NCBI GenBank assembly: GCA_026874595.1
Contig: CM049320.1
Coordinates: forward strand, 33,884,214 to 33,948,213
Direction: 5' to 3'
DNA from: Sipunculus nudus
Lineage: Eukaryota; Annelida; Sipuncula; Golfingiida; Sipunculidae
Length of the DNA: 64,000 nt
Positions within the stretch are counted from its first letter, which is position 1; the number at the start of each line of letters is the position of its first letter. Under the pieces are notes generated by a model. That model ran no database searches, was not told the DNA's origin, and saw nothing but the letters and a program-made list of their open reading frames with translations. The position numbers and the translations under genes are program-made. Of the stretch, positions 22,436-33,142 are shown one piece after another.

Positions 22436-25400
22436 CTGTTTAAAGAAAAACGAGTGCTATATGAAATATGGGGCGGCATTCCCTATTTTTCTAGGTAGCC
22501 ATTCATTTACCAGGTATATTAAATAAACATGAAATACAGTGCTTTCTCCTTGAAATAATATGGTATCTGCCAATACTTCGTTTCTTCAACTGTTTGCTTA
22601 CTTTTGTACACAAGTGGAAGTGAGCTTTCACCAGGCGCAAGCAGTGACGCAAAATATCGAGATTGTGCAAACGCAATCTGACGGCAATAGCCCACAACCC
22701 CATAAATAAAGAGTTTTCCAGGTTCTAACTGGTATTTCACACTCTTATACGTAAAGGTTTCTCGTATAAAAGTTTTCACGCATCCGCAAGATATAGGACC
22801 TCCAATACCGCGGCCTTGTCATGGTTAACAGACACAAATGGACCGTGTTTCCTAAGAAAAAGAATCCTGACGACGTGTAATTAGAGGTTAGTTAGAGACA
22901 GTAAGACCACATATCTGGTTATCCATGTATATGCAAAGGATATATACCTTTAAGAGAAACCTTCCATCTCTTTAGTAAAAAGAACATCCCGCACAGGGTA
23001 AAGTTTCCCAAGTTGATTCTGAATCCTTGAATAGTCTTAACTTACGGAAATATATCGACACCCCTGGGTAAGATCGAATAGAAAAAAGGATTGGAAAAAG
23101 AGAAAACTAACGTGTTGTCTGTCTGAGGATTCTCATCCTTTCTTCTAGGTGACTTTGTTCTTCTGGAGTTTCGATGCTGACGAGGTCGCCACCATTTCTC
23201 TGACAGATGGACCTCGTTTTCACCCAGCGTCCTACTTTTGCTGTGATGCTGTAGCATGACCCACCGAACGTTTCCCTCGTCAACTGGTGGCCTTTTCCAA
23301 AGTAATAGCCCTGTGATTTAGGACATCGCTGACCTTGTTCTGTGGTTGATGGAAGAGTCGACATAGACAGGTATTCTAAAAAATTCATTACTACCTTGAT
23401 CTAGCCTCCCTTGATTACATTTGTGTGTTCATATGTCTCATGTATCTTTCCTAAACTGACATATATTAATGTATTTATCAACATTTAAGCTTATGCTGAG
23501 CCAACATTACCACTCTGGATATATTTACAGCTCTGTATTATACAATATTTTGAAACAGCATAGAATACCCGTGAGTCCGATATGTCCTTCCTTAAAATCA
23601 TTAGCACTTGAGATCCATTTTCCCAAAGTTCTTAAATGCTCTGGATATTAATAAACTTTCTCTAATCGTTGGACTTATGCTATAAACCGTTATTACTGTA
23701 ACATTTCAGACGCAGACCAACGTCATTCTCCTTAACGTGCTTGCTCACATAATACATAGGCTTCATGAGATTTGTCAATGATATGGCTTCATGAGATTTT
23801 TTTATTATATATCAGAGGACTCATTTTATGGTCAAATTTTGAAATATTTATATTAAAATATATCATTGTACCTCCAGGTGAATTTTCTTTTAATTTCTAT
23901 CATATTTTATTAATACTAAATGTGATTTATTTAAAAAATGACAATTTTCTTTGCTGACCATATTTTCTGACAAAAAAAAATGAAAACGTTAGCTTCCTAT
24001 AAATATGGTTTAATGAATCACTTTAACATTTTACAAGGATCAGTAAATTTGAGAAATATGATTTTAGCTTATTACCATATCTTAGCAAATGCGTACAAGA
24101 CACAATATAAATCTATCATATGTCATTATTGGATGTCAAAAGATGTTAGAAGGTGGCTGGAATGTCTTACAAAGGTCCCTATACCTGAGTTGCCTTTTGC
24201 CTCTTCCGGTATATCAGTATCTACTGATTTGGTTGTGATGCATATCTTGGCTTCTTCTTGGGTTGAGAAACATTGGTTGCTGATATTCGATACTTCCTCA
24301 AGGCAGACCCGATTCACGTGACCATGTTTACAAGGTGTCCAAGAAGACCAGCTGCTCCTAGACCAACTGCTTTTCCCTATATAGAAAAACTTTCAACTTT
24401 AAAGAGAAGATTGATATGATCTATACTCAGTTCCTATAAATAATGTAATTTCTGACAGACCCAGCTGTGTCACTTGCCATTGGTAGAACATAACGCCACC
24501 TCAATGCCTTCAAGTTTATCAAGGCCAAGGCAAGCTATGAGTGCTGATTAATTAAGTTCCAGACACGGTGTTTAGCTTAGCCAGCCCAGTGAACACGGGC
24601 TACCAAAGGATTTGAGAAAAGAGGGGCCTCACACTGAGAGACCGAGTAATCACATGGGCCTGAAGCGAGGAGGGGCAGGGGGATATTTATTCCCCTTTCA
24701 TAGTGTGATAAGTGTTTGAAGTTATATTGTTCTATTTTCCAGATTTTCTTGGTCGGGAGCGGAGGGTGCCCCTTAATTCCCCACTGACCAAGTGGATATC
24801 GGGAGAGAAATTCTACTATTGCACATTCACTTGATTAACATGCAACCTGTTCCGTCGTATTTTAAACAAATAGGGTTAGATTTACTTATGCACTGAGCGA
24901 GCTGCAGCCCATGGCCTCATATTCCGAAGGACTCTTCCTCCAACCAAAGAAAATACCATGCAATTAAAAAAAATCATATATATTTATATAATTTTCATTT
25001 TATTTAATATATAATTATAATTTATATATTTAAATTTTTGATCCACTCAAAAGTCAAGCTTATTATGATGGGCCCTTGGGACAGGAAGTGCATCCACAAT
25101 TCTTTGACTTCGCATGGAGAGCACTGTTTCGCTCTTTTCATCAATAAAACTAAGTCCTGTTCTGCTCTCACAGAACAGGCATTTTGTTAATAGATGGCAT
25201 AACGTTCACCCGTGGTCTCCCAGCCAAGGTTCTCCATTCGCTTTAACATGGAACTGTACACGTACACACGCTGGTTCTGCCCCTGCACAATAAGGGATCT
25301 GTTGGCTAGCTAGTGAATGAGGCCACCCGTTTTTACCTTTCGCTTCTTGTCAGATCCAAGCAAACTCTTTTCCCGATAAAAACCAATCTACAATTGTACT

Positions 25401-26686
25401 CTTCATATCTGCGCTGTCTGGTGTAAGGTCTCAGTACAAGGCTGATATGTACTACTTGTTGAGTTTTATAAAGGTTTCTTTTTTTCATTATATGCAGTAA
25501 TATATACAATTTCATACTACTGTTTCTGTTACTACCATCACTACAAGCTACCATATGAGTTACCATGTGTACAATTTTTTACTGCTTCAAACAACCATTT
25601 AATTTTGATTTTAACATTTCATATTAAGAATGTTTGATTTAAGAACGCAGTTTGTTTATAATATGGAAGTAGTATTTCCTTTCGCAATATTTAACAAAAA
25701 TTAATAACATTTGAAAAAGAATCAATTTGTATCTGCAAAGACATGAAACAGGGAAAGGAAAACATAATGCAGTTATATAGAATTATTTGTATATTACACA
25801 TATCCAATATCATATATATATATATAAAAAGATACTAAGACTTAATTACAAATTGAAAAATTTGCCATTACCCCCAAAGCATAAAGTACTCTACCCAGTT
25901 AGCAGTTAGTAAGTTGGTCAGCTATTAGTACCGCAAGTGGAAACTGAAAATTGACTAACCCCGTGTTACTTACTCGTTAACATTTGGCCAATGCAGTGAA
26001 GAACATGTTCAAAGCATTTCGGTAAATTAGTAAGTGGCGTAAGTTCCTCGAAAAAGTACAAATTTATTGGTAAAATTTGACATTTTGTAAATCTTGGTGG
26101 GAAAATATTAATCTTTGTTGTTTTTGGGCAGTGTTCCCCCATTTTACTTATTTCAGGAATTATAAACTGGCAATCGAACCAGTCAAATGATTCGTGAATT
26201 GTTTCCTCCATCTCCAACTCACGCATGACGAAATAGAAATCTGTTGTCACTCTTTATTAGATCGGCGGTTTTGCAATGCTAGAATGCCATCGAGAATCTG
26301 ACGACTCATGCAAAGGCTTCCATTTCAGGGTCGTCTATTTTTACAGAAATCACTTAATTATATTGTTGTCAACTAAAAGCCTATACCAAGGAAATTTGAC
26401 ATGATATGTTTCCATATATTTTCTAGTTTTGTGATGTTTTTTTCAGAAGGGAGGCAATTTCTACGACGGCCTTTGGGGTTAGGGCCAAATGGCTAAGTAC
26501 ACCGCTGTCCCTATGAGATAGAATACAAACCTCGGTGGATAAAAACAACGTGCGGAGAATCTAATGAATCTGATTACCTGTTTCGAACAACTGAACCTGA
26601 AATTCGCCGTTCTTTAAACCGGTGGTGAGTTTGTTCACATTAAACAGAATTACGAGCCCACGAAGAAACATTTCGACGGCAGGCAT
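22194..26686 (-). CDS. Secreted thrombospondin-1/C-type-lectin-domain protein, paralogue 1 (4 exons)
   Basis: Exons in transcript order: 26686-26578, 24376-24185, 23375-23112, 22435-22194. They join in phase 1 at every border to give 807 bases, 268 residues and a TAG stop. Residues 1-23 form a likely signal peptide (MPAVEMFLRGLVILFNVN). Residues 38-82 hold a thrombospondin type 1 repeat core (WSRSSWSSWTPC). Residues 118-262 form a C-type lectin domain: C118-C141 extra pair, C158 in helix 1 (TRSICQRNGGDLVSIET), YFNWEKGQP, KWHD (247-250) and terminal ICE (C262). The usual inner C2-C3 disulfide is absent. The calcium motifs are QPQ (227-229) and WHD (248-250) instead of EPN/QPD and WND, so classic calcium-dependent sugar binding is doubtful. 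The first TSR cysteine seen in paralogue 2 is serine here. Probably extracellular, in recognition or adhesion; that role is inference. Confidence 0.85.
23112..23375 (-). CDS. Paralogue 1 exon 3: linker and first half of C-type lectin domain
   Basis: It follows AATTTTTTAG and ends before GTTAGT; 264 bases, phase 1 at both ends. It encodes a serine/threonine-rich linker, CPKSQGYYFG, GGSCYSI and SICQRNGGDLVSIET. Confidence 0.85.
24185..24376 (-). CDS. Paralogue 1 exon 2: thrombospondin type 1 repeat
   Basis: It follows TTTCTATATAG and ends before GTATAG; 192 bases, phase 1. It encodes SSWSSWTPCKHGHV with four cysteines and an N-glycosylation sequon NIS at residue 67. Compared with paralogue 2, two residues are missing after GHV and the first cysteine is lost. 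Confidence 0.8.
24377..26577 (-). other. Intron 1 of paralogue 1, with an unexplained short frame
   Basis: It is 2.2 kb against 0.63 kb in paralogue 2, so it was expanded by insertion. A minus-strand stretch at 25205-25047 stays open for 52 codons with a CxxC start (TKCLFCESRTGLSF) and ends LDF-stop; it may be a relic of another gene or element. Short AT runs lie at 24960-25030 and 25808-25826. Confidence 0.35.
26578..26686 (-). CDS. Paralogue 1 exon 1: signal peptide
   Basis: ATG at 26686-26684. It encodes 36 residues with a hydrophobic core (LRGLVILFNV), then KNGEFQVQLFET, and ends G|GTAATC in phase 1. The same length, phase and donor occur in paralogue 2, which supports the start. Confidence 0.75.
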
Positions 26687-26728
26687 ACCTAAGGTATGGT
26701 CAGAAATGAGCTAGACGGGAAAAACTTA

Positions 26729-26742
26729 TTGCGCATGCGCAA
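26729..26742. promoter_or_regulatory. NRF1-like palindrome upstream of paralogue 1
   Basis: TTGCGCATGCGCAA is a perfect 14-bp palindrome and an exact match to the NRF1 core (YGCGCAYGCGCR). It lies 43 bp upstream of the signal-peptide ATG on the minus strand. The aligned position of paralogue 2 (about 37880) does not keep it. Confidence 0.45.
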
Positions 26743-27262
26743 TACCGATGTCTGTATCACGTCTATCAATTTTGTTGGTGGATAGCAATAGAGTCTGCAT
26801 ATTGTCTTTTATCGGGAATAAATAATGCAATAAATGCGTGCTATTATTTCTCAGAAGATTCATGATAAAATCAAGCTAAAACAAAAAAATTGATAAAAGA
26901 TTAAAAAATAAATAATGTCTATAATATCAGATTGACGAGAAAGGATTCGTCTTTATTTCTTGTAAGATTAATCAATATACATTGCTGCTTTCGAAACTGA
27001 TACACATGTGGTATTTAATCTTTTGTAAGAACTTTTTGTGCGCTTCATTTGAAGACCGTTGGGTATTGAAGTGAAGGCTCGGGAGAAATATCTAAAGCTT
27101 CGCTATTCATTTAAACCGTTACAACACTGCATAGATTTTTTTTTTGTAGAAATATAAAGGGGAAAATAATAACAAAGTATCTAGGGATTGTATTCATGTA
27201 TGGCGACTGCTTAAATTACTTAAAATGTTTTAAAAAATACACACATATAATAATATGGCAAC

Positions 27263-28325
27263 AGGACAACTACCCCCCGGACAATTACCCCCGACAAATA
27301 CCCCTTGGACAATTACTCCCCGGTCAATTACCCCCGGACAATTATCCCCAGGACAATTACCCCCTGGGACAACTACCCCCCCCCCCCCCAACAACTACCT
27401 TCCAGTCAATTACCCCCCGGTTCAATTACCCTCTGGACAACTATCCCCTGGACAATTACCCCCATGGTATATATTACACATTTAAAATACACGTTTTACA
27501 TTTAAAAATAATCTGTGTCGCTTATGAGTAGCACAGAATGCCAAAGAAATAATAAAGTTAATTGCAAACAAAAAATAAAAAGATAATCACTTTGGATAAT
27601 AATATCATGCCATTACTTGTTATGATATTACTTAATTCAGAATGAATGGTATTCCCTATTTGAATGGAATTCTATTGTAAGCTTGCGGGTGGTTGAGCAG
27701 TCGCTGAACCAGGTAATGACAGTGCAGATCGCTGGTGGTCATGGACCACCCCCACAGAGGCGGGTATACCAGGATCGTCACCAGAGGATATTGAAAATTG
27801 TGCGGGACTACGGAAACAGGGACACATTAGATTACCTTCGAGGCATTGCCTACAACATGCCCATGCAATGAACATTTCATATAATGGACTCTTTGACCAT
27901 ATATTTACAATTTTTTTTTTACAATACACAATACAATCATCTGAGAGGCATTTCCTAGAACTAGTTATCAGCTACTGAAAACTTGATGTAATGGATTTTT
28001 TTGGTCCATTTTTGCAATACACATGATGTATGTACCTTTGCTTGGTTTGAAATATATTATCACCGGTATTTCTTTTACTTACAATCTGAATAGTTTAATT
28101 TAAGTTTGTACAATGTGTACTTCAAAAGTGTTATTATACCATGGGGGGGGGGGGATAGTTGTCCAGGGGTTAGTTGTACCGTGGGTAATTGTCTGGGGGT
28201 TGTTATCTGGGGGTAGTTGTCCCAGGGGGTAATTGTCCTGGGGGGTAATTGTCCGGGGGTAATTGTCGGGGGAAATTGTCGGGGGTTAATTGTCCGGGGG
28301 TAATTGTCCGGGGGGTAGTTGTCCT
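27263..28325. mobile_element. Fold-back element with arms made of 14-bp tandem repeats
   Basis: The left arm (27263-27471) is about 14 copies of GGACAATTACCCCC. The right arm (28135-28325) is the inverted counterpart, GGGGGTAATTGTCC. The outer ends match exactly: AGGACAACTACCCCCC on the left and its reverse complement on the right. The inner ends also match (CCATGGTATA and TATACCATGG). The loop between is about 660 bp. No clear target duplication was found; flanking GGC/GCC may extend the inverted ends. Confidence 0.8.
27683..27871 (+). CDS. Small open frame in the loop of the fold-back element
   Basis: Sixty-two codons to TGA encode a basic peptide with GGHGPPPQRRVYQDRHQR and DTLDYLRGIAYNMPMQ at the end. 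The loop is less AT-rich here than around it. The family is not recognised. It could be a captured exon or the remains of an element-encoded protein. Confidence 0.25.
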   Translation: MRVVEQSLNQVMTVQIAGGHGPPPQRRVYQDRHQRILKIVRDYGNRDTLDYLRGIAYNMPMQ

Positions 28326-28778
28326 AGAGCCGATATAAGCGCATGAAAGCGAGTAAACGGTCAATAACCCTGTATTTTACCTGGGCCGGTACACAGAACA
28401 CAGAAATTGATTCAATGCACGCCTGCATGAGGCGTCAGTACGGTATGTGTTTTCCACAATGTAAAATCACCTCTCTTTTTAGTGTTATTGATATTGCTGA
28501 TATAAAGCTGCGTTCGCACGGGTTTTTGTTGTAACGTTCTGGCTGTTGTCAGTTGTGTGCATGTTTTGAGATTTATGCATGATTAATGCAACAGGGAGTT
28601 ACAATGCCATGCTTACTTATACCGATGAATACAATGCCTGTGATAACGTACTATTTAAAAATACCTGGCATGATTGTCGTAAAAAAATGCCGGACCGTAC
28701 GCGAAGATTTGTGTCCGGAGAATCGTGAAGAATTTCAACCATTAGAATTGTAGCAATTTACAATATTTTAACCATAGA

Positions 28779-28818
<40 letters not shown>

Positions 28819-29309
28819 TTTAATATATATATATATATTATACACGCATATATAACACGTATATAACACACATATATAACATTCTACATGTTCAAAAACA
28901 TGATTATTTTTGTAAAGGAGAGTATGTCAAATATTTACATGAAATCTTCAGCATAATCATTATCATAGAGTAATTCATATCGTTGTGAGTTTTTTAAAAT
29001 CTGGAACGGTTATTTCGCTTCAAAGCAGTAGGTCCCCTGTATTGTTCATGTTTTGAATGTATCATTCCCAGCACTTTTCTTGTTAAAGTGGATATCAAAA
29101 GGACTCTGGAAAAACAAACCATTCTTGTCGTAAGAATGATCCCATCAACACTTAAAATACAACAGCTGCAACATGCCACGGTCATGTCATTAAAAACGCT
29201 CACCTTGGCTGTCATTTGTTTTTTTTTCCGAAATACTCTTGGCACGGAACTAAATACTTACATTTACAGTTTGCTGGTACTAAAATATATGCCATTCTGA
29301 CGTTCTGGG
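28326..29309. other. No gene seen; (TA)n microsatellite at 28781-28811
   Basis: Apart from the microsatellite and its imperfect TATATAACAC continuation to about 28880, nothing was recognised. The open frames at 28994-29300 on both strands look random. Confidence 0.35.
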
Positions 29310-29720
29310 ATTTTATCAATCAGATGTCGGTTGCATGCTCCACGCCCATATGTCATTTTAGATGTTCTAAACCAGCTTCCCATTGGATGATCTGCAAGCA
29401 GATGTCATTTAGGATATCCTACAACCGTGCGTCATTTTAGATGAGGACAAAATCTACACGTCAATTGGATATAATGAACCGATATCAACTGGATTTTCTA
29501 CCACAGGTGTCAGTTGTTCTATCACAGGATTCAGTTGGGATATTCACTACACAGATGTCATTTGGGATCTTCAATAACTCATGTCAGTTGAGAAGTGAAC
29601 ATCCAGATATCAAATCGGATCGTCCGCCAACAGATGCAACACATGCAGTTTGACCCATCCAGTTGTCACTAAGGACAATATACAACCAAATGTTCGTCAG
29701 GATGTTACTATTCGTCAGTT
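29310..29720 (+). repeat. Very diverged ~31-bp minisatellite
   Basis: Phrases of the form CAGATGTCATTTGGGATCTT and TACAACC recur irregularly (near 29320, 29400, 29430, 29504, 29550, 29582 and 29660). Copies are too diverged to count exactly. Confidence 0.45.
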
Positions 29721-32449
29721 GGGGTTTTGGAACCCAATATGAAGTGGAATGTTCTAAAATCATCAGAAAATCTGTAAGATGTAAGTTTGGATGGTCTTAA
29801 GATCAGTATGATAATTTCGGTATTATAAAATCGGTTGACCACCACGGGATTTCTGTAATTTCTTTTTAGAACATAATTTTTTATTTAAACGATAAAGGAA
29901 GCTTTTAGAGAACCACTGTTGCGCGGCAATTCATTCCAAAAGGGAATGCTGTTATTTTTTTACTAATGATTGTTTGAATGAATACTTGAATGTATGCAAT
30001 ATTTATTATTTAAATTAAATACAAGCTGGAATGTAAAGGCTTTATAATTTAAAAAAAAAAAAAAACGGACCGGGCCAAACCAAAAGTCTCTTTTAAATGA
30101 TAAAAAATCGGTGTTGTTGGTTTATTTGTCTCAAAGTGGAATCCACGACACTTTGGGTTAGAATGGCCCAGGAAGGCTCCATTAAAATATTTTGGTGTTG
30201 ATAAAAAGGTAATGTGTCACAGGAGAGTACTGTGTCAGAATCCGTTAGCTTACCTAGTAATTGATATAGTTAAATTGCTGTCGATCATTTTGCAATGATT
30301 ATTTGTTTATTTTGTAAGACTGACATGTTGATTATTCCGGGCAGAACATAGGGAGTAATGGGTTTTATGAGACACCCGAAGTGCAAAGGGTAAAACCTGT
30401 CGTGTTTCGTCATTACTTTAATTTTTCATTTTTTTTCAGTCAGCTCCTGTTAAGCGATTTATACAATTGATTTAGCCAGGGGACAGCATTCCCCACGCTC
30501 AAGCAATGCAGATGGGTCTGTTTCGGGTTCTTTGGAGACAGAAGAGCTTGGACTGTGCTCATTGTTATGCCTTGAACCAAGTATTAGATTATCAGAAGGT
30601 GGCGTGAAAATCATACCACTGTCGGCAGTTGAGTCAAAGCGGTGGAGGAAATGATGCTGTATATAAATCTAGATTAAAGTTTTACATTATATGTATGTGT
30701 GTGTGTGTGTGTGTTTGTGGAAGGTGGGGCAGGGTCTTCCATGCGGTCGTTCAAGTTTAAATCGAGTAAGTGGAGTAACTGCTTCTTTGTGAGTCCTAGT
30801 GTTTCTAAACTATATCTTGACACGCTGCGGTAAAGATTTTATGTGGCATAACCACATTTTTTGTGACTCTGTTTCGTAGTTAACTAGACCTTCTAGTGGA
30901 GAGCTAATTAAGCGTATATAAGTGTTGACATGGAGCCTGACTTAAACATATTTATCTTTTTCAGCTTTTATTCACTATCAGGAACTGTCAACAGTTCTAT
31001 AACCCACCAGGGATTCCCTGGATGTAAGGACATGTTAATTTACTGTTTACACAATACGAACTTGTGCTATGGAGTTTAATTGCCAGCTGATCGACACTTA
31101 GTTATTTCCAAGCAATTGACATCAATTGACACCCTTAGAAAAGTGTTGAAGCGGATGAAAAATGGTATGCCAGGCCCCCTGGATCCGCGCCCTGATGATC
31201 GGCTACTGATACAAAATACATTCCGATGAACAATATATGGTAAATTCCAACATCGCAGAACCATCTCGCACGCAGGGTTTGCGTCCACAAATTGGATGCC
31301 TTTGTGTTACATGTATATGCGAAAGAAGACCACCCTGCTCACCCCCTGCATGGATTCCTCATTTGCGCTGGACCAAACTTCTATAATATCTGTTGTCAAA
31401 CGAGCATGGAAAACAATGCGGTTCATCTATTGAATCGAACAAATTTTACCCGCTGAGCGCTGTATATAAACGTTCTAAAGTGTTTCTAAAACTGTAAGAC
31501 ACCCACCCATCAAGGGTCATTCTCCATGGAATGATTGGTCACTGCTCGTGTATTGTTGTATTCCTGTGATTTTTATGAAGAAAAAGGGGCGGCGCATCTG
31601 AAGCCGTCCCTGGCCACCTCGTTTAACAATGACCCTCATGTCCCAAATTATAAGACAAAGCAGTTGTATTGGCGATAGCGTAAAAGCTTTATTGGTTAAC
31701 ATTCTTGTAAAGAAAAGCAACTAATTTTTGCGTTATGCTCCGTTGGTATTAAGCGAAATGATTGGAAATATACGAAAGATATGTTCATTTAAAAATGATG
31801 AATGTTAACAATTTATATATTGGTCCAGTTCAATATAGTTATAAATTCCGTTACTAAACTTTGGGTTAAACTAGTACTGTAAGAACTTAATAAAGATGTA
31901 AATCTGACGCGGTTTATTTTTTGTCGATGACATCGCGTAATATGTTTACCCACTGCCTCGTCACAAAATTGTCCAAACATTTTCTCTTTTTTTGGGGGGG
32001 GGGGGGGGGGCGCTAGCGTGCTAATACGTTTTTAAGTACAAAAAGTGAAATGTTCAGCTGTATTTTAAAGTTTGGGAAATTCTAAATTTTTAAAGTTATA
32101 TTTAGCTATATATAATATTTTAGGCTGCACGTGTAGATTATAAGCTGCCTTTCTTAAGGTTAAGTCAGTCAGGGGAAAATATGGCTACCCGTGCAGGCAT
32201 CGGTAAAATAATACCACTAGGAGACAATTTAATTATTTTATTATTGACAATTCAATTCGTCATTCAGAAAAACATTAACATTTTAAACGACCTGTCAACA
32301 GAAGGGTGTAAACAGTATCGCATGTATAGACCTTAAGGCCAGTGATCTATTTAGAGGTTTCAGAATAAGGTGTAGTGTGATAAGCCCGTGATGTATTAGA
32401 TGTCATTATTGGAACAAAATTAGACCTTTCATGAAATTAAAATGAAACA

Positions 32450-32498
<49 letters not shown>

Positions 32499-32903
32499 AG
32501 TCCGACCTAACTGTATTTACATGTTTTGACCTCATCCGCCGGCTATTGGATAGAAAATTAGGCAATATTGAAATATATTGATAGACACAGTACACATTGT
32601 CTTCATGATGGGATATGCGAGAGCACCGAATATAAAATTTGTTAAAAAAATCTCATCAACGTTCATGTCCACTGCGCGTAATGATAGTCGTACTTATTCC
32701 GGTCAAATCGGTATACTCTTTGCGCATTTTGTCAGTTGAAATCAAATACATATTAATGCTCGATCAGGAGCCTCACCTTCTAAGATAACAAAGCTGCATA
32801 ATAGTTTTCTTTGATTAAATGGCAGACCAGAACACCCAGTCGAACATCTCATTTGATGCCGATAGGTGTCGTCAGTTTGGCCAGAAAGAACAATTCTATT
32901 GTT
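29721..32903. other. Gene-poor interval between the paralogues
   Basis: It contains poly(A) at 30050-30065, a short (GT)n at 30690-30713, a G17 run at 31994-32010 and a (TA)n microsatellite at about 32449-32494. From about 32690 it aligns with the 3' flank of paralogue 1. No exon was found. Confidence 0.4.
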
Positions 32904-33142
32904 CTACAGGAAAGCATCCTGTTCGCAGATTCCTTTGCGTGTAATTATCCAATCGTCGGCGTCATGCCATTTGGCAGAGCCTTGGCGGCCGATTATTATG
33001 TAGTCTTCGTTAACCTTGGCCCCCTGTGGTTGTCCTTTCTCCCAGTTGAAGTAGTTGACTTTGTTTCCAGTTCCTTCCCAGACCCAAAACCGTTCCTTTT
33101 GTTTATCTGTTCCAGAAGTCCAGTACCCTTTGGGAGAATATC
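32904..33142 (-). CDS. Paralogue 2 exon 4: second half of C-type lectin domain
   Basis: The acceptor TTTAACCGCAG is followed by 239 bases to TAG. It encodes YWTSGTDK, FWVWEGTGNK, NYFNWEKGQPQG and KWHDADD, ending GICEQDAFL. Confidence 0.85.

Noticed and set aside
22209-22526. 105-residue plus-strand frame over lectin exon 4
   Set aside because: It is the antisense shadow of the exon; the minus strand has the lectin motifs, acceptor and stop. The same applies to 32811-33152 over paralogue 2.
22503-22779. Minus-strand open frames between lectin exons 3 and 4 of paralogue 1
   Set aside because: They lie in the intron; the frame lacks lectin motifs, and the corresponding intron of paralogue 2 encodes something unrelated.
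27196-27531. Proline/asparagine/tyrosine-repeat frames in three registers
   Set aside because: They are translations of the 14-bp tandem arm of the fold-back element, open in all registers because the unit contains no stop.
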